Notes: generated by a model not told the origin, from the sequence alone. A DNA stretch of 11,594 nt from Chloroflexota bacterium (GCA_021790375.1 JAJYEB010000026.1:1-11594), one strand, 5' to 3'. Numbered from the stretch's first letter, positions 1-6,034 are shown. Numbers and translations are program-made.

Positions 1-422
1 CGGCGGCGCGCGACACGTACTTCGACGAGACGGGCCGCTACGTGCCGGTGGTCGGCGACGGGGGGATGCGGCGCGGAGGCGAGATCGCCAAGGCGATCGC
101 GGCCGGCGCGGATGCGGTGATGCTGGGCTCGCCGCTGGCGCGCGCGGAGGAGGCACCCGGCCGCGGCATGAACTGGGGGATGGCCGCGCCCTCTCCGACA
201 CTGCCGCGCGGCACGCGGATCCGCGTGGGAACCACGGGCTCGCTGGAGCGGATCCTCTTCGGACCCGCGCGCGTCACTGACGGGTCCGAGAACCTCGTCG
301 GCGCGCTGCGCCAGTCGATGGCCGCGCTCGGGGCCCGCGACATCCGGGCCATGCATCAGGTCGAGATGGTGTACGCGCCGTCGGTGGCCACCGAGGGCAA
401 GTCCTGGCAGCGCGGGCGGTAG
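1..422 (+). CDS. GuaB3 family IMP dehydrogenase-related protein, 3' end (partial)
   Basis: The C-terminal 139 residues of an IMPDH/GMPR-family TIM-barrel protein, read in frame from base 3 and ending at TAG 420-422; the start and catalytic cysteine loop lie outside the window. Visible are the phosphate-binding stretch GDGGMRRGGEIAKAIAAGAD, then AVMLGSPLARAEEAPGRG and the tail GTTGSLERILFGP...NLVGALRQSMAALGARDI. The SPLARA-EAPGRG-WGMA pattern and the short tail are typical of the GuaB3 branch (actinobacterial 'GuaB3', IMP dehydrogenase family protein) rather than classical GuaB, whose flap ends differently. Members of this branch have been reported to act as a GMP reductase in cyanobacteria; whether that holds here cannot be judged from a fragment. 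guaA lies about 2.8 kb downstream, as expected for a purine gene neighbourhood, but unrelated genes separate them. Confidence 0.88.
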   Translation, partial: AARDTYFDETGRYVPVVGDGGMRRGGEIAKAIAAGADAVMLGSPLARAEEAPGRGMNWGMAAPSPTLPRGTRIRVGTTGSLERILFGPARVTDGSENLVGALRQSMAALGARDIRAMHQVEMVYAPSVATEGKSWQRGR

Positions 423-438
423 GGTTCCCGGAGCGGGA

Positions 439-451
439 GGCGGGCTCCGCC
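439..451 (+). terminator. Weak hairpin downstream of GuaB3 gene
   Basis: A perfect 5-bp stem GGCGG/CCGCC with a 3-nt loop lies 16 bases after the stop. It overlaps an alternative pairing of GGAGC (430-434) with GCTCC (444-448). No T-run follows, so intrinsic termination is only a possibility. Confidence 0.2.
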
Positions 452-682
452 GCGAGGGGTTGAGGCCTGCGGCGCGCGACCGTGCCGCGTTCGACTGTGC
501 CGCTCGGCGCGACGGTGCCGCGGCCGAGCGGCGCGGCGCGGGCGATGGTGCCTGGCCGCGGGGGCAGCAGGGTACGCGACGAGGGGTCGGTCTCGCATGT
601 CCTTCGACCTGAGGCCTCGCCCGTGGCAGGACGCGGCTACCGGGCCGTCCAGCCTGCCGGTTGGTGGTCCGTGCGGCGCAAC

Positions 683-788
683 GGCACCCGAGCCGCGATC
701 GGCACCCGAGCCGCGATCGGCACCGATACCGCGATCGCCCCCGGGTCGCGATTGCACCCGAGCCGCGATCGGCACCGACACCGCGATC
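683..788. repeat. 18-bp tandem repeat array (6 degenerate units)
   Basis: The units are GGCACCCGAGCCGCGATC at 683-700 and 701-718 (identical), then variants at 719-736, 737-753 (17 bp), 754-770 (17 bp) and 771-788. Units 3 and 6 share the CACCGA.ACC variant. Two unit junctions create the palindrome GCGATCGC (731-738 and 783-790). The array is non-coding as far as can be seen. Confidence 0.9.
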
Positions 789-822
789 GCACGTGATGTG
801 GACACGCAGCCGCAGGTGACCA

Positions 823-891
823 CCGTCCCGGCGTTGGGGCCGTCCCGGCGATGGCGGCCGTCCCGGCGAGGGGGCCGTCCCGGCGATGGGA
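823..891. repeat. 17-18 bp tandem repeat array (4 units)
   Basis: The core CCGTCCCGGCG is repeated with tails TTGGGG, ATGGCGG, AGGGGG and ATGGGA, starting at 823, 840, 858 and 875. Its sequence is unrelated to the array that ends 35 bp upstream. Confidence 0.88.
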
Positions 892-1049
892 TGCGGACGC
901 GGTGACCCCCGCCACCGGGACGTGGATCGCGTGTCCGGCACTGCCCGTCTGTGTCTGACGCTCCATGGTCCAGCGATGCCTGGGCGGTGAGACCCCGGTG
1001 AGTGCCCGGAGAGTGCCCGGAGAGCGCCGGGATGTTCACTTGACGTGCC

Positions 1050-1898
1050 ATGTCGCCAGCCACTTTCGCCGCCCCGCCGCCCCGCAGCGTTCACCACGCG
1101 CTCGTCGCGCTCGCGGTCGATCTCGGCGCCTCCATCGCCGCGCGCCGTCAGGCGAGAGGCTGGTCGCGGCAGCGGCTCGCGGCCGAGGCCGGGGTGTCCC
1201 GGTCGCTGGTCTATCTGGTCGAACGGGGCGAGTCCACCTCGATCGAAGCGTACATGCGGCTCGGGTCGGCGCTCCGTCTCCGTCTGGATGCTCGCCTGGT
1301 GGACCTGCGCCAGCGGTCCGCCGGCGGGCACCGCGATGAGGATCCCGTGCACGCCGCGATGGGCGAAGTGGAGGCGCGCGTCTTCGGCGGCCTCGGGTTC
1401 GAGCTGGCGCTGGATGAGCCCTACCAGCACTTCCAGTTCGCCGGCCGAGCGGATCTCGTCGCCTGGGATCGTGGGCGCAGGGCGCTCCTTCACGTCGAGA
1501 ACCGGACCCGATTCCCGAATGTCCAGGAGGCGCTGGGAGCGTTCGGGGCGAAGCGCGCCTACCTCGGCCCCGTCCTTGCCGAGCGGCTGGGCGTCGGGCG
1601 CTGGAGGAGCGAAACGCACGTGATTGCGGCGCTCTGGTCCGCCGAGGTGCTCCACATCCTCCGGTTGCGCCGGGCGACGTTCCGATCGACCTGCCCCGAT
1701 CCCGCCGATGCGTTCGCTGCCTGGCTTGTTGGCCGGCCCCCGCTGTCAGGACGTGCGTCGACGCTGGTCGTGCTCGATCCCGCGGCTGCGGGCCGACAGC
1801 GCCGCTGGATCGATATGGGGGAATGCGATCGATCACGGCCCCGGTACCGGGACTACGCGATCGCCCTGGCCGCCATTCGCGCCGCCGGTCTGGCGTGA
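1050..1898 (+). CDS. HTH (Xre/Cro-type) regulator fused to a PD-(D/E)xK-like domain
   Basis: 282 residues. Residues 18-80 form an Xre/Cro-type helix-turn-helix: LGASIAARRQARGWSRQRLA leads into the recognition region EAGVSRSLVYLVERGES, then STSIEAYMRLGSALRLRL. After a short linker, residues about 100-260 form a second domain. It contains GRADLVAWD (Asp135) followed by a strand LLHVENRTR (Glu150-Asn-Arg152) and FPNVQEALGAFGAKRAYL. This D...ExK-like layout resembles the restriction-endonuclease-like fold attached to HTH domains in many actinobacterial and Chloroflexota proteins. Here the usual E-x-K lysine is arginine, so cleavage activity is doubtful and a DNA-binding or sensing role is equally possible. 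ATG 1050 has no clear Shine-Dalgarno; a TTCACT box at 1035-1040 may serve a near-leaderless transcript. The gene stands alone between two repeat-rich spacers. The HTH call is firm, the fold of the second domain is inferred, and the target is unknown. Confidence 0.8.
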   Translation: MSPATFAAPPPRSVHHALVALAVDLGASIAARRQARGWSRQRLAAEAGVSRSLVYLVERGESTSIEAYMRLGSALRLRLDARLVDLRQRSAGGHRDEDPVHAAMGEVEARVFGGLGFELALDEPYQHFQFAGRADLVAWDRGRRALLHVENRTRFPNVQEALGAFGAKRAYLGPVLAERLGVGRWRSETHVIAALWSAEVLHILRLRRATFRSTCPDPADAFAAWLVGRPPLSGRASTLVVLDPAAAGRQRRWIDMGECDRSRPRYRDYAIALAAIRAAGLA

Positions 1899-1910
1899 GC
1901 CAGTCTTCTT
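1890..1910 (+). terminator. Candidate intrinsic terminator at the HTH gene stop
   Basis: CTGGC-GTGA-GCCAG forms a 5-bp stem with a 4-nt loop that includes the TGA stop, followed directly by TCTTCTT. It is the only hairpin with a T-rich tail that I found in this window. The stem is short, so the call is moderate. Confidence 0.4.
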
Positions 1911-2230
1911 ACAAGCCCCCTTATTCGCACGTCATCTGAACCGGACACGTTGCCGTGCGCGTGGAGGGACGGGCTGAAGGCCATGCGCGACGCGACAGCC
2001 ATCGGTTCGCGGGCGACCGGGCAGCTGCGCTCTCGGGCGAAGCGAAAGGCATGGGGACGTGACGGTCGCCGCTGGCCCGCAGGTAGCGCCGACGAAGGTT
2101 GCGAGCACGACCCGAACTGCAGGCGACTCACCTGCGCGTCCCCGGAGAACCTGGCCCGGCGGCGCACGCTCATCGTGTTCACGTCACGTGGGATCTTGTC
2201 AGGCTGACCCTCCCGCAGGCAGGGCCTGCC

Positions 2231-2347
2231 GCGAACACGGTCGGGGGCGGCGAACACGGTCGACGGCGACTCTGGCCGGCAGCGCGAACACGGCCGACGG
2301 CGGCGACACGGCTGGCGGCGACACGGCTGGCGGCAACTACGGCCGGC
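2231..2347. repeat. Degenerate short tandem repeats (13-16 bp)
   Basis: GCGAACACGGTCG recurs at 2231-2243 and 2250-2262 and, with one change, at 2284-2296. The exact 15-bp unit GGCGACACGGCTGGC stands twice in tandem at 2302-2316 and 2317-2331, followed by the diverged copy GGCAACTACGGCCGGC at 2332-2347. The shared theme is GGCGA(A/C)ACGG. Confidence 0.8.
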
Positions 2348-2374
2348 GGCGGCGACTCTTGACCGATGACCGTG

Positions 2375-2402
2375 AGCCCCCAGACCCCAGCCCCCAGACC
2401 CC
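2375..2402. repeat. Exact 14-bp tandem duplication
   Basis: AGCCCCCAGACCCC is present twice head to tail (2375-2388 and 2389-2402), just upstream of the extended -10 box at 2414-2422. If that box is used, the duplication covers the -35 position. Confidence 0.9.
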
Positions 2403-2413
2403 TGATCGCGGAA

Positions 2414-2422
2414 TGCTAGGCT
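2414..2422 (+). promoter_or_regulatory. Extended -10 promoter box for a leaderless transcript
   Basis: TGCTAGGCT matches TG-n-TAnnnT. GTG 2429 begins 6 bases after the hexamer, exactly where transcription would start, so the message would be leaderless. No good -35 is seen, which an extended -10 can tolerate. The AGGAGG at 2424-2429 overlaps the GTG and cannot be its ribosome site. Confidence 0.45.
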
Positions 2423-2428
2423 CAGGAG

Positions 2429-2593
2429 GTGGATCCACCCAACCTGGACGCGCGGATGCGGCGACTGGCCCATGGCACCCGTGCCGGAGGAGATCCGGCC
2501 AGGGCGATCTCCGCCATGGGCGACCCGGCACGCAGGGATCGCCGCGTGATGGATTCCGCGGTGGGTGACCCGACCAGGCAGATCCCGCCATGA
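2429..2593 (+). CDS. Small ORF with GDP-repeat peptide, possible broken 5' part of the next gene
   Basis: 54 codons from GTG 2429 to TGA 2591-2593. The start sits where a transcript from the TGCTAGGCT box should begin. The peptide carries the phrase GDPAR/GDPAR/GDPTR, whose DNA copies start at 2489, 2519 and 2564 (spacing 30 and 45, in frame). A fourth copy, GGCGACCCGGCC at 2607, is 43 bases further on. That shifts the phrase into the frame of the DUF385 gene, where it reads RGDPAM just before and at ATG 2619. The ORF may therefore be a short leader peptide, or the original N-terminus of the downstream protein cut off by a frameshift. It may also be chance repeat DNA. No known family is recognised. 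Confidence 0.3.
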   Translation: MDPPNLDARMRRLAHGTRAGGDPARAISAMGDPARRDRRVMDSAVGDPTRQIPP

Positions 2594-2618
2594 CGGTGCG
2601 TCCAGGGGCGACCCGGCC

Positions 2619-2984
2619 ATGAGCCACCCCGGCGGCACGAACCCCTCGGTGGGCAACGACCTGGTCTCGTGGGGACGCGCAGCCCGCCTTCAGACCCGCG
2701 GCCGGCGCACCGGTCGCCCACGGTCGGCCGTCGTGGGGTACGTGGACACGCCGGACGGCTCGTTGCTGGTCGCGGCGGGAAGCCCCCAGACGCACTGGGC
2801 GTTGAACCTGCTGGCGGACCCACGGTGCCGGGTCGACATCGGCTCGCGCTCATTCGAGGCCGTCGCCGAGCTGCTCGGCGACGAGGAGCACGCGCGGGCG
2901 GTGCGGGAGCTGATCCTGCGGTACGGCACGCCATCCGAAGGGCTCGGCCACGGGCCATCGTTCCGGCTGCGGCCTGCGGGGTGA
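2619..2984 (+). CDS. DUF385/Ddn-like nitroreductase-family (deazaflavin-dependent) protein
   Basis: 121 residues from ATG 2619. Residues 23-36 read RLQTRGRRTGRPRS, the hallmark start of the DUF385/Ddn split-barrel family (F420H2-dependent nitro/quinone reductases). VDTPDGSLLVAAG forms the next strands, HWALNLLADPRCRVDIG (59-75) is the conserved W..NL.A.P segment, and the tail ends GHGPSFRLRP. The family binds F420 or related flavins and often reduces quinones or other small electrophiles; the substrate here is unknown. The protein is shorter than Ddn of Mycobacterium (about 150 residues) because the N-terminal helix region is reduced. ATG 2619 has a weak AGGGG (2604-2608). The frame is open upstream to 2565, and that extra part overlaps the GDP-repeat DNA. 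It is probably transcribed from the TGCTAGGCT promoter. Confidence 0.8.
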   Translation: MSHPGGTNPSVGNDLVSWGRAARLQTRGRRTGRPRSAVVGYVDTPDGSLLVAAGSPQTHWALNLLADPRCRVDIGSRSFEAVAELLGDEEHARAVRELILRYGTPSEGLGHGPSFRLRPAG

Positions 2985-3063
2985 GGGTGCTCGGGTGCAC
3001 GGGCCCGCCCGCCGGCAATCCCCGCCACCTGCAACCCCCGCCGCCGTTACCCGCGCCACCAAC

Positions 3064-3209
3064 GGCAGGAGCGGACACATGCGCGGCTCCCCGCCCGCCG
3101 GCAATCAGGCGCCCGGGCGGCCAGGAGCGCACACATGCGCGGGCCCGCCCGCCGCAACCCGCGCCGTTGGCAATCAGGCGCCCGGGCGGCCAGGAGCGCA
3201 CACATGCGC
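3064..3209. repeat. 41-bp exact direct repeat (two copies plus a diverged partial copy)
   Basis: An identical 41-bp block occupies 3100-3140 and 3169-3209, beginning GGCAATCAGGCGCCCGGGCG and ending AGCGCACACATGCGC. The copies are 28 bp apart, giving a 69-bp period. A partial copy, with GCGGACACATGCGC, lies at 3064-3084. Each full copy ends in a small perfect hairpin, GCGCA-CACA-TGCGC (3127-3140 and 3196-3209), and contains the palindrome GCCCGGGC. The last copy ends 30 bp before the guaA -10 box. Confidence 0.93.
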
Positions 3210-3239
3210 CGAAATGGTTCCATCGGCGGCCCACGCCGC

Positions 3240-3245
3240 TAGACT
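3240..3245 (+). promoter_or_regulatory. guaA promoter -10 box
   Basis: TAGACT (TAnnnT) preceded by GC. The best -35 is the poor match TTCCAT at 3218-3223 with 16-bp spacing. Transcription would start near 3252, giving a leader of about 20 nt that contains the ribosome site GGGGAGG (3261-3267). Confidence 0.45.
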
Positions 3246-3272
3246 GCGCGCATCACGGGCGGGGAGGTTGCG

Positions 3273-5285
3273 TTGCAGGACGAGGAGACGGTCGCCGGGC
3301 TCCCGGCGGAGCCGTGGGCTGCGCCCGACGACGGGTCGGCGCACGCCGCGAGGGTCGACGCGCACGCTGCGGGAGGCGACGCGACCGACGACGGGTGGAC
3401 TCACGCCGGGGGCGTCGAGGCGCACGCCGCGGGGGTCGAGGCACACGCCGTGGGAGGCGACGCGCACGCCGCGGGAGGCGACGCGCCCCTCGATGACCGC
3501 GCGGCCGACCACGAGCGCCCTGCCATGTCGGACCGCGGCAAGACGGTCCACGGGGAAGCGGCCAACGCAGGGCACCGGGTTCTGGCACCCGACGATGTCG
3601 AGGTGGAGGCATACCTCGAGACCGCGCTGCGTGCCCCCGCGCCCGAACGCTCAGCCGTCGATCGTCCGGGCGGCGGCGTCCCCGGCGGAGAGGGTGCGGC
3701 GGCCCACCCCGACACCGTCGTCGTGCTGGACTTCGGCAGCCAGTACGCGCAGCTGATCGCCCGCCGCGTGCGCGAGCTGCACGTCTACTCCGAGCTCCTC
3801 CCGTTCGACACGCCGTGGCCGGAGATCGCTCGCCGCAATCCCTGCGCGATCATCCTCTCCGGCGGCCCCAGCAGCGTGTACGACGAGGGCGCCCCGCATC
3901 CCGACCCCGAGCTCTGGGCCGGCGGAGTGCCAATGCTCGGCATCTGCTACGGGCTGCAGTTGATGGCCGAGGAGCTGGGCGGCGAGGTCGTGCCGGCGAC
4001 CAGGCGCGAGTACGGGCCCGCAACCGTCCAGGTGGTCGAACCCGACGACGCCGGCGAGCGGATTCGCCTGTTCGCGGGCACGCCGCGCGAGCAGCCGGTG
4101 TGGATGAGCCACGGCGACTCGATCGTGCGCGTGCCGGATGGCTTCCGCCCGACCGCCCAGACCACCTCCACGCCCATCGCGGGGATGGCGGACGTCCGCC
4201 GCCGCTTCTACGGGATCCAGTTCCATCCCGAGGTGGTGCACACGCCGTCGGGACGCGACCTGCTGCGCAACTTTGTGCTGGGAATCGCGGGGGCGCGGCC
4301 GACCTGGACCCCGGCCAATTTCATAGAATCCACGGTCGCCGAGATCCGGTCGCGGGTGGATGCCCACGCCCGGGCGACCGGTTCGGACGGCAAGGTCATC
4401 TGCGCGCTGTCCGGCGGCGTCGATTCGGCCGTGGCGGCGACGCTGGTCCACCGTGCCGTCGGTGACCGGCTGACCTGCATCTACGTGGACCACGGCCTGA
4501 TGCGCAAGAAGGAATCCGAGCTGCTCCGGGCCACGTTCGAGCGCAACCTCGGGATGCGCCTGGTCATGGTCGACGCGCAGGAGCGGTTCATCGCACGGCT
4601 GCAGGGGGTCGTGGATCCGGAACAGAAGCGCCGCATCATCGGCGACGAGTTCATCCGCGTCTTCGAGGAAGAGGCGGCCCGGCTCGGGCAGATCGACTTC
4701 CTGACCCAGGGCACGCTCTATCCGGACGTGATCGAGTCGACGGCGCCCGAGACCAGGGCGGCCCAGAAGATCAAGACGCACCACAACGTCGGCGGGCTGC
4801 CCAGCGACCTGCGGTTCCAGCTCATCGAGCCGCTGCGCTACCTGTTCAAGGACGAGGTCCGGCTGGTGGGGCTGGCGCTGGGACTGCCCGAGGCGATGGT
4901 GCAGCGACAGCCGTTCCCCGGTCCCGGACTGGCAATCCGCATCATCGGCGAGGTGACCGCCGAGCGGCTCGATACGCTCCGGGAGGCGGACTGGATCGTG
5001 ATCGATGAGATCAAGGCCGCCGGGCTGTACCGCGCGGTGTGGCAGAGCTTCGCGATCCTGACCCCGGTCCGGAGCGTGGGGGTCATGGGCGACGGCCGCA
5101 CGTACGCGAACGTGGTCGCGATCCGGGCCGTCACGAGCGACGACGGGATGACGGCCGACTGGGCGAAGCTCCCCTACGACGTGCTGGGGAAGATCAGCTC
5201 ACGGATCGTCAACGAGGTGCCCGGCGTGAACCGGGTGGTCTACGACATCAGCAGCAAACCACCTGCGACCATCGAGTGGGAGTGA
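3273..5285 (+). CDS. guaA: GMP synthase (glutamine-hydrolysing) with a long N-terminal extension
   Basis: Makes GMP from XMP, ATP and glutamine, the last step of guanylate synthesis. With TTG 3273 as start the protein has 670 residues, about 145 more than usual. The conserved part begins at VVVLDFGSQYAQLIARRVRE (149 on). The class I amidotransferase has its nucleophile Cys225 in GICYGLQ and His318/Glu320 in FHPEV. The ATP pyrophosphatase P-loop SGGVDS is at 380-385, and the dimerisation domain ends in the classic PPATIEWE. TTG 3273 is favoured because GGGGAGG lies 5 nt upstream and a TAGACT box stands before it. ATG 3525 (MSDRGK...) is in frame but has no ribosome site. The extension (1-145) is low-complexity, with HA-rich repeats such as VDAHAAGGDA, and matches no domain I know. 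The next gene starts 2 bp after the stop. Confidence 0.96.
   Translation: MQDEETVAGLPAEPWAAPDDGSAHAARVDAHAAGGDATDDGWTHAGGVEAHAAGVEAHAVGGDAHAAGGDAPLDDRAADHERPAMSDRGKTVHGEAANAGHRVLAPDDVEVEAYLETALRAPAPERSAVDRPGGGVPGGEGAAAHPDTVVVLDFGSQYAQLIARRVRELHVYSELLPFDTPWPEIARRNPCAIILSGGPSSVYDEGAPHPDPELWAGGVPMLGICYGLQLMAEELGGEVVPATRREYGPATVQVVEPDDAGERIRLFAGTPREQPVWMSHGDSIVRVPDGFRPTAQTTSTPIAGMADVRRRFYGIQFHPEVVHTPSGRDLLRNFVLGIAGARPTWTPANFIESTVAEIRSRVDAHARATGSDGKVICALSGGVDSAVAATLVHRAVGDRLTCIYVDHGLMRKKESELLRATFERNLGMRLVMVDAQERFIARLQGVVDPEQKRRIIGDEFIRVFEEEAARLGQIDFLTQGTLYPDVIESTAPETRAAQKIKTHHNVGGLPSDLRFQLIEPLRYLFKDEVRLVGLALGLPEAMVQRQPFPGPGLAIRIIGEVTAERLDTLREADWIVIDEIKAAGLYRAVWQSFAILTPVRSVGVMGDGRTYANVVAIRAVTSDDGMTADWAKLPYDVLGKISSRIVNEVPGVNRVVYDISSKPPATIEWE
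3336..3486 (+). repeat. In-frame tandem repeats encoding the GuaA N-terminal extension
   Basis: Imperfect 21-24 bp units built on GTCGAGGCGCACGCCGCGGG and GGCGACGCGCACGCCGCGGG. They are translated as GVEAHAA, GVEAHAV, GGDAHAA and GGDA, with earlier diverged copies RVDAHAA and GGDA. Unit lengths are multiples of three and the frame stays open. Confidence 0.85.
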
Positions 5286-5287
5286 GC

Positions 5288-5947
5288 GTGGACGAGCCCG
5301 AGCGCCCAGCGCAACCGCCGGCGATGACCGATCCGGGCGACCCGCCCTCCGGGGTGCCCCCGGAGCCACCTTCGTCTGCGTCATCCCTGCCGATCGACCC
5401 CTCGGATCCGAGCGCCCCGGCGTTCGACGCGGCGGGCGATCCCCTGCCGGCCCGCACGTTCGCGCCGGGCATCGACGACGCCACCCTGGGGTTCTCCTCG
5501 GTCGTCCGTGAGCCGCCCGGCTGCCAGTGGTGTGGGGCCCCCCTCCCCGAACCGGACCTCCCCACCTGTCCGACCTGCGGCGCGGCGCTCAAGCCCGTCG
5601 CAGAGCTGCCTGATATCCCGGGCGTCACCGTGGCGCCGGCCGACGTGCGCCGGACGGTGCGCGACGTGAGCCCCGAGATCCGGGCGCTGGTCGCTCCCCC
5701 GGTGACCGACGAGATCGCGCGACCGGGCGCGCGGCCAGAGCTGGGCCCGCCCGACCGGACGGTCCGCCGCGCGATGCTCGAGCTGGAACTGGAGGCCCTC
5801 GGATCAAGTTCCGGCGCGCCCGAGCCGCCCGATGGAGGCGTCGCCGAGACGCCCGATGGCGACGTAGCCGAGACGCCCGATGGCGACCCGGACGGGCCAG
5901 GCCCCGGCACGGGTGGAGCTCCCGGCGGCGCGCCCGGCCCCGAGTAG
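5288..5947 (+). CDS. Proline-rich protein with a single zinc ribbon, downstream of guaA
   Basis: 219 residues from GTG 5288, which follows the guaA stop by 2 bp. GGGAG (5278-5282), inside the last guaA codons, is a fitting ribosome site, so the two are probably co-translated. An in-frame ATG 5324 is the alternative. Residues 1-60 are Pro/Ser/Asp-rich and likely disordered. A four-cysteine zinc ribbon follows: Cys79-x2-Cys82, then Cys94-x2-Cys97 (CQWCGAPLPEPDLPTCPTCG). Residues 110-172 include a predicted helix RRAMLELELEALG. The tail is Gly/Pro/Asp-rich with a 24-bp DNA repeat. No membrane helix or catalytic motif is visible. The ribbon may bind protein or nucleic acid; the function is unknown. 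Confidence 0.75.
   Translation: MDEPERPAQPPAMTDPGDPPSGVPPEPPSSASSLPIDPSDPSAPAFDAAGDPLPARTFAPGIDDATLGFSSVVREPPGCQWCGAPLPEPDLPTCPTCGAALKPVAELPDIPGVTVAPADVRRTVRDVSPEIRALVAPPVTDEIARPGARPELGPPDRTVRRAMLELELEALGSSSGAPEPPDGGVAETPDGDVAETPDGDPDGPGPGTGGAPGGAPGPE
5831..5887 (+). repeat. 24-bp in-frame tandem repeat at the zinc-ribbon protein C-terminus
   Basis: Two full units (5831-5854 and 5855-5878) and a 9-bp start of a third. Each unit reads GATGG(A/C)G(G/A)CGT.GCCGAGACGCCC and encodes DG(G/D)VAETP. The units differ at only a few positions. Confidence 0.9.
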
Positions 5948-5948
5948 A

Positions 5949-5961
5949 CGGCGGTCCGCCG
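5949..5961 (+). terminator. Possible hairpin after the zinc-ribbon gene
   Basis: CGGCGG-T-CCGCCG is a near-perfect palindrome 2 bases after the TAG stop. It has no T-run and a very tight loop, so it is only a weak candidate for transcript end or mRNA protection. Confidence 0.2.
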
Positions 5962-6021
5962 GTCATCGCTCCGTCGGACGCGTCATCCAGCCAGCTGCAC
6001 CCGCGGTCATCCCCGCGCGGC

Positions 6022-6027
6022 TATCCT
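6022..6027 (+). promoter_or_regulatory. -10 box for a leaderless gene
   Basis: TATCCT lies 7 bases before GTG 6035, the normal -10 to start-site distance. The region upstream of the GTG has no Shine-Dalgarno, which fits a leaderless message. Confidence 0.5.
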
Positions 6028-6034
6028 CGGCGGC

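Larger units (their letters stand above)
423..1049. other. Non-coding spacer, repeat-rich
   Basis: A 627-bp spacer between the GuaB3 gene and the HTH gene. Open frames exist on both strands but consist largely of repeat translations and show no recognisable domain. It holds a weak hairpin just after the GuaB3 stop, an 18-bp array at 683-788, a 17-18 bp array at 823-891, and an exact 11-bp tandem duplication (AGTGCCCGGAG, 1001-1022) shortly before the next gene. I see no RNA gene. Confidence 0.6.
1899..2428. other. Spacer of unclear content, repeat-rich in its right half
   Basis: A 530-bp stretch with no convincing gene. An open frame at 1950-2207 (+) would give 85 basic residues with no recognisable motif. 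Bases 1935-1960 have a somewhat lower GC content and a terminal-repeat-like string (CTGAACCGGACAC), with no matching partner seen. From 2214 on, a short hairpin (GCAGGC/GCCTGC, 2215-2229), degenerate 13-16 bp repeats and a 14-bp duplication fill the space up to the promoter at 2414-2422. Confidence 0.5.
2985..3272. other. Spacer with long direct repeats upstream of guaA
   Basis: 288 bp between the DUF385 gene and guaA. It contains related GGGCCCGCCCGCC strings (for example from 3000 and from 3141), the 41-bp direct repeat pair and a degenerate third copy, then the guaA promoter and ribosome binding site. I looked for purine-riboswitch-like structure and saw none. Confidence 0.6.

Noticed and set aside
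683..891. CRISPR array in the spacer after the GuaB3 gene
   Set aside because: Units are contiguous with no unique spacers of constant length, and no cas gene is nearby. These are plain tandem repeats.
482..1339. Several plus-strand open frames of 100-125 codons upstream of and overlapping the HTH gene
   Set aside because: They mostly translate the tandem arrays (for example repeated GTRAAI) or shadow the HTH gene, and none has a supported start or domain.
1050..1898. Reading the HTH gene as part of a toxin-antitoxin or restriction-modification pair
   Set aside because: No partner toxin, methyltransferase or second small gene adjoins it; both flanks are repeat-rich spacers.
1950..2207. An 85-codon plus-strand ORF after the HTH gene
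   Set aside because: It has Arg/Ala-rich composition, no motif, no ribosome site and no promoter at its start. It is likely chance in GC-rich DNA.
3100..3209. CRISPR-like or attachment-site reading of the 41-bp repeat pair
   Set aside because: There are only two full copies with a 28-bp gap and no integrase or cas gene. The gap itself resembles the neighbouring GC-rich spacer.
3651..4784. A 377-codon minus-strand open frame inside guaA
   Set aside because: It is fully covered by conserved guaA sequence on the other strand and has no recognisable domain.
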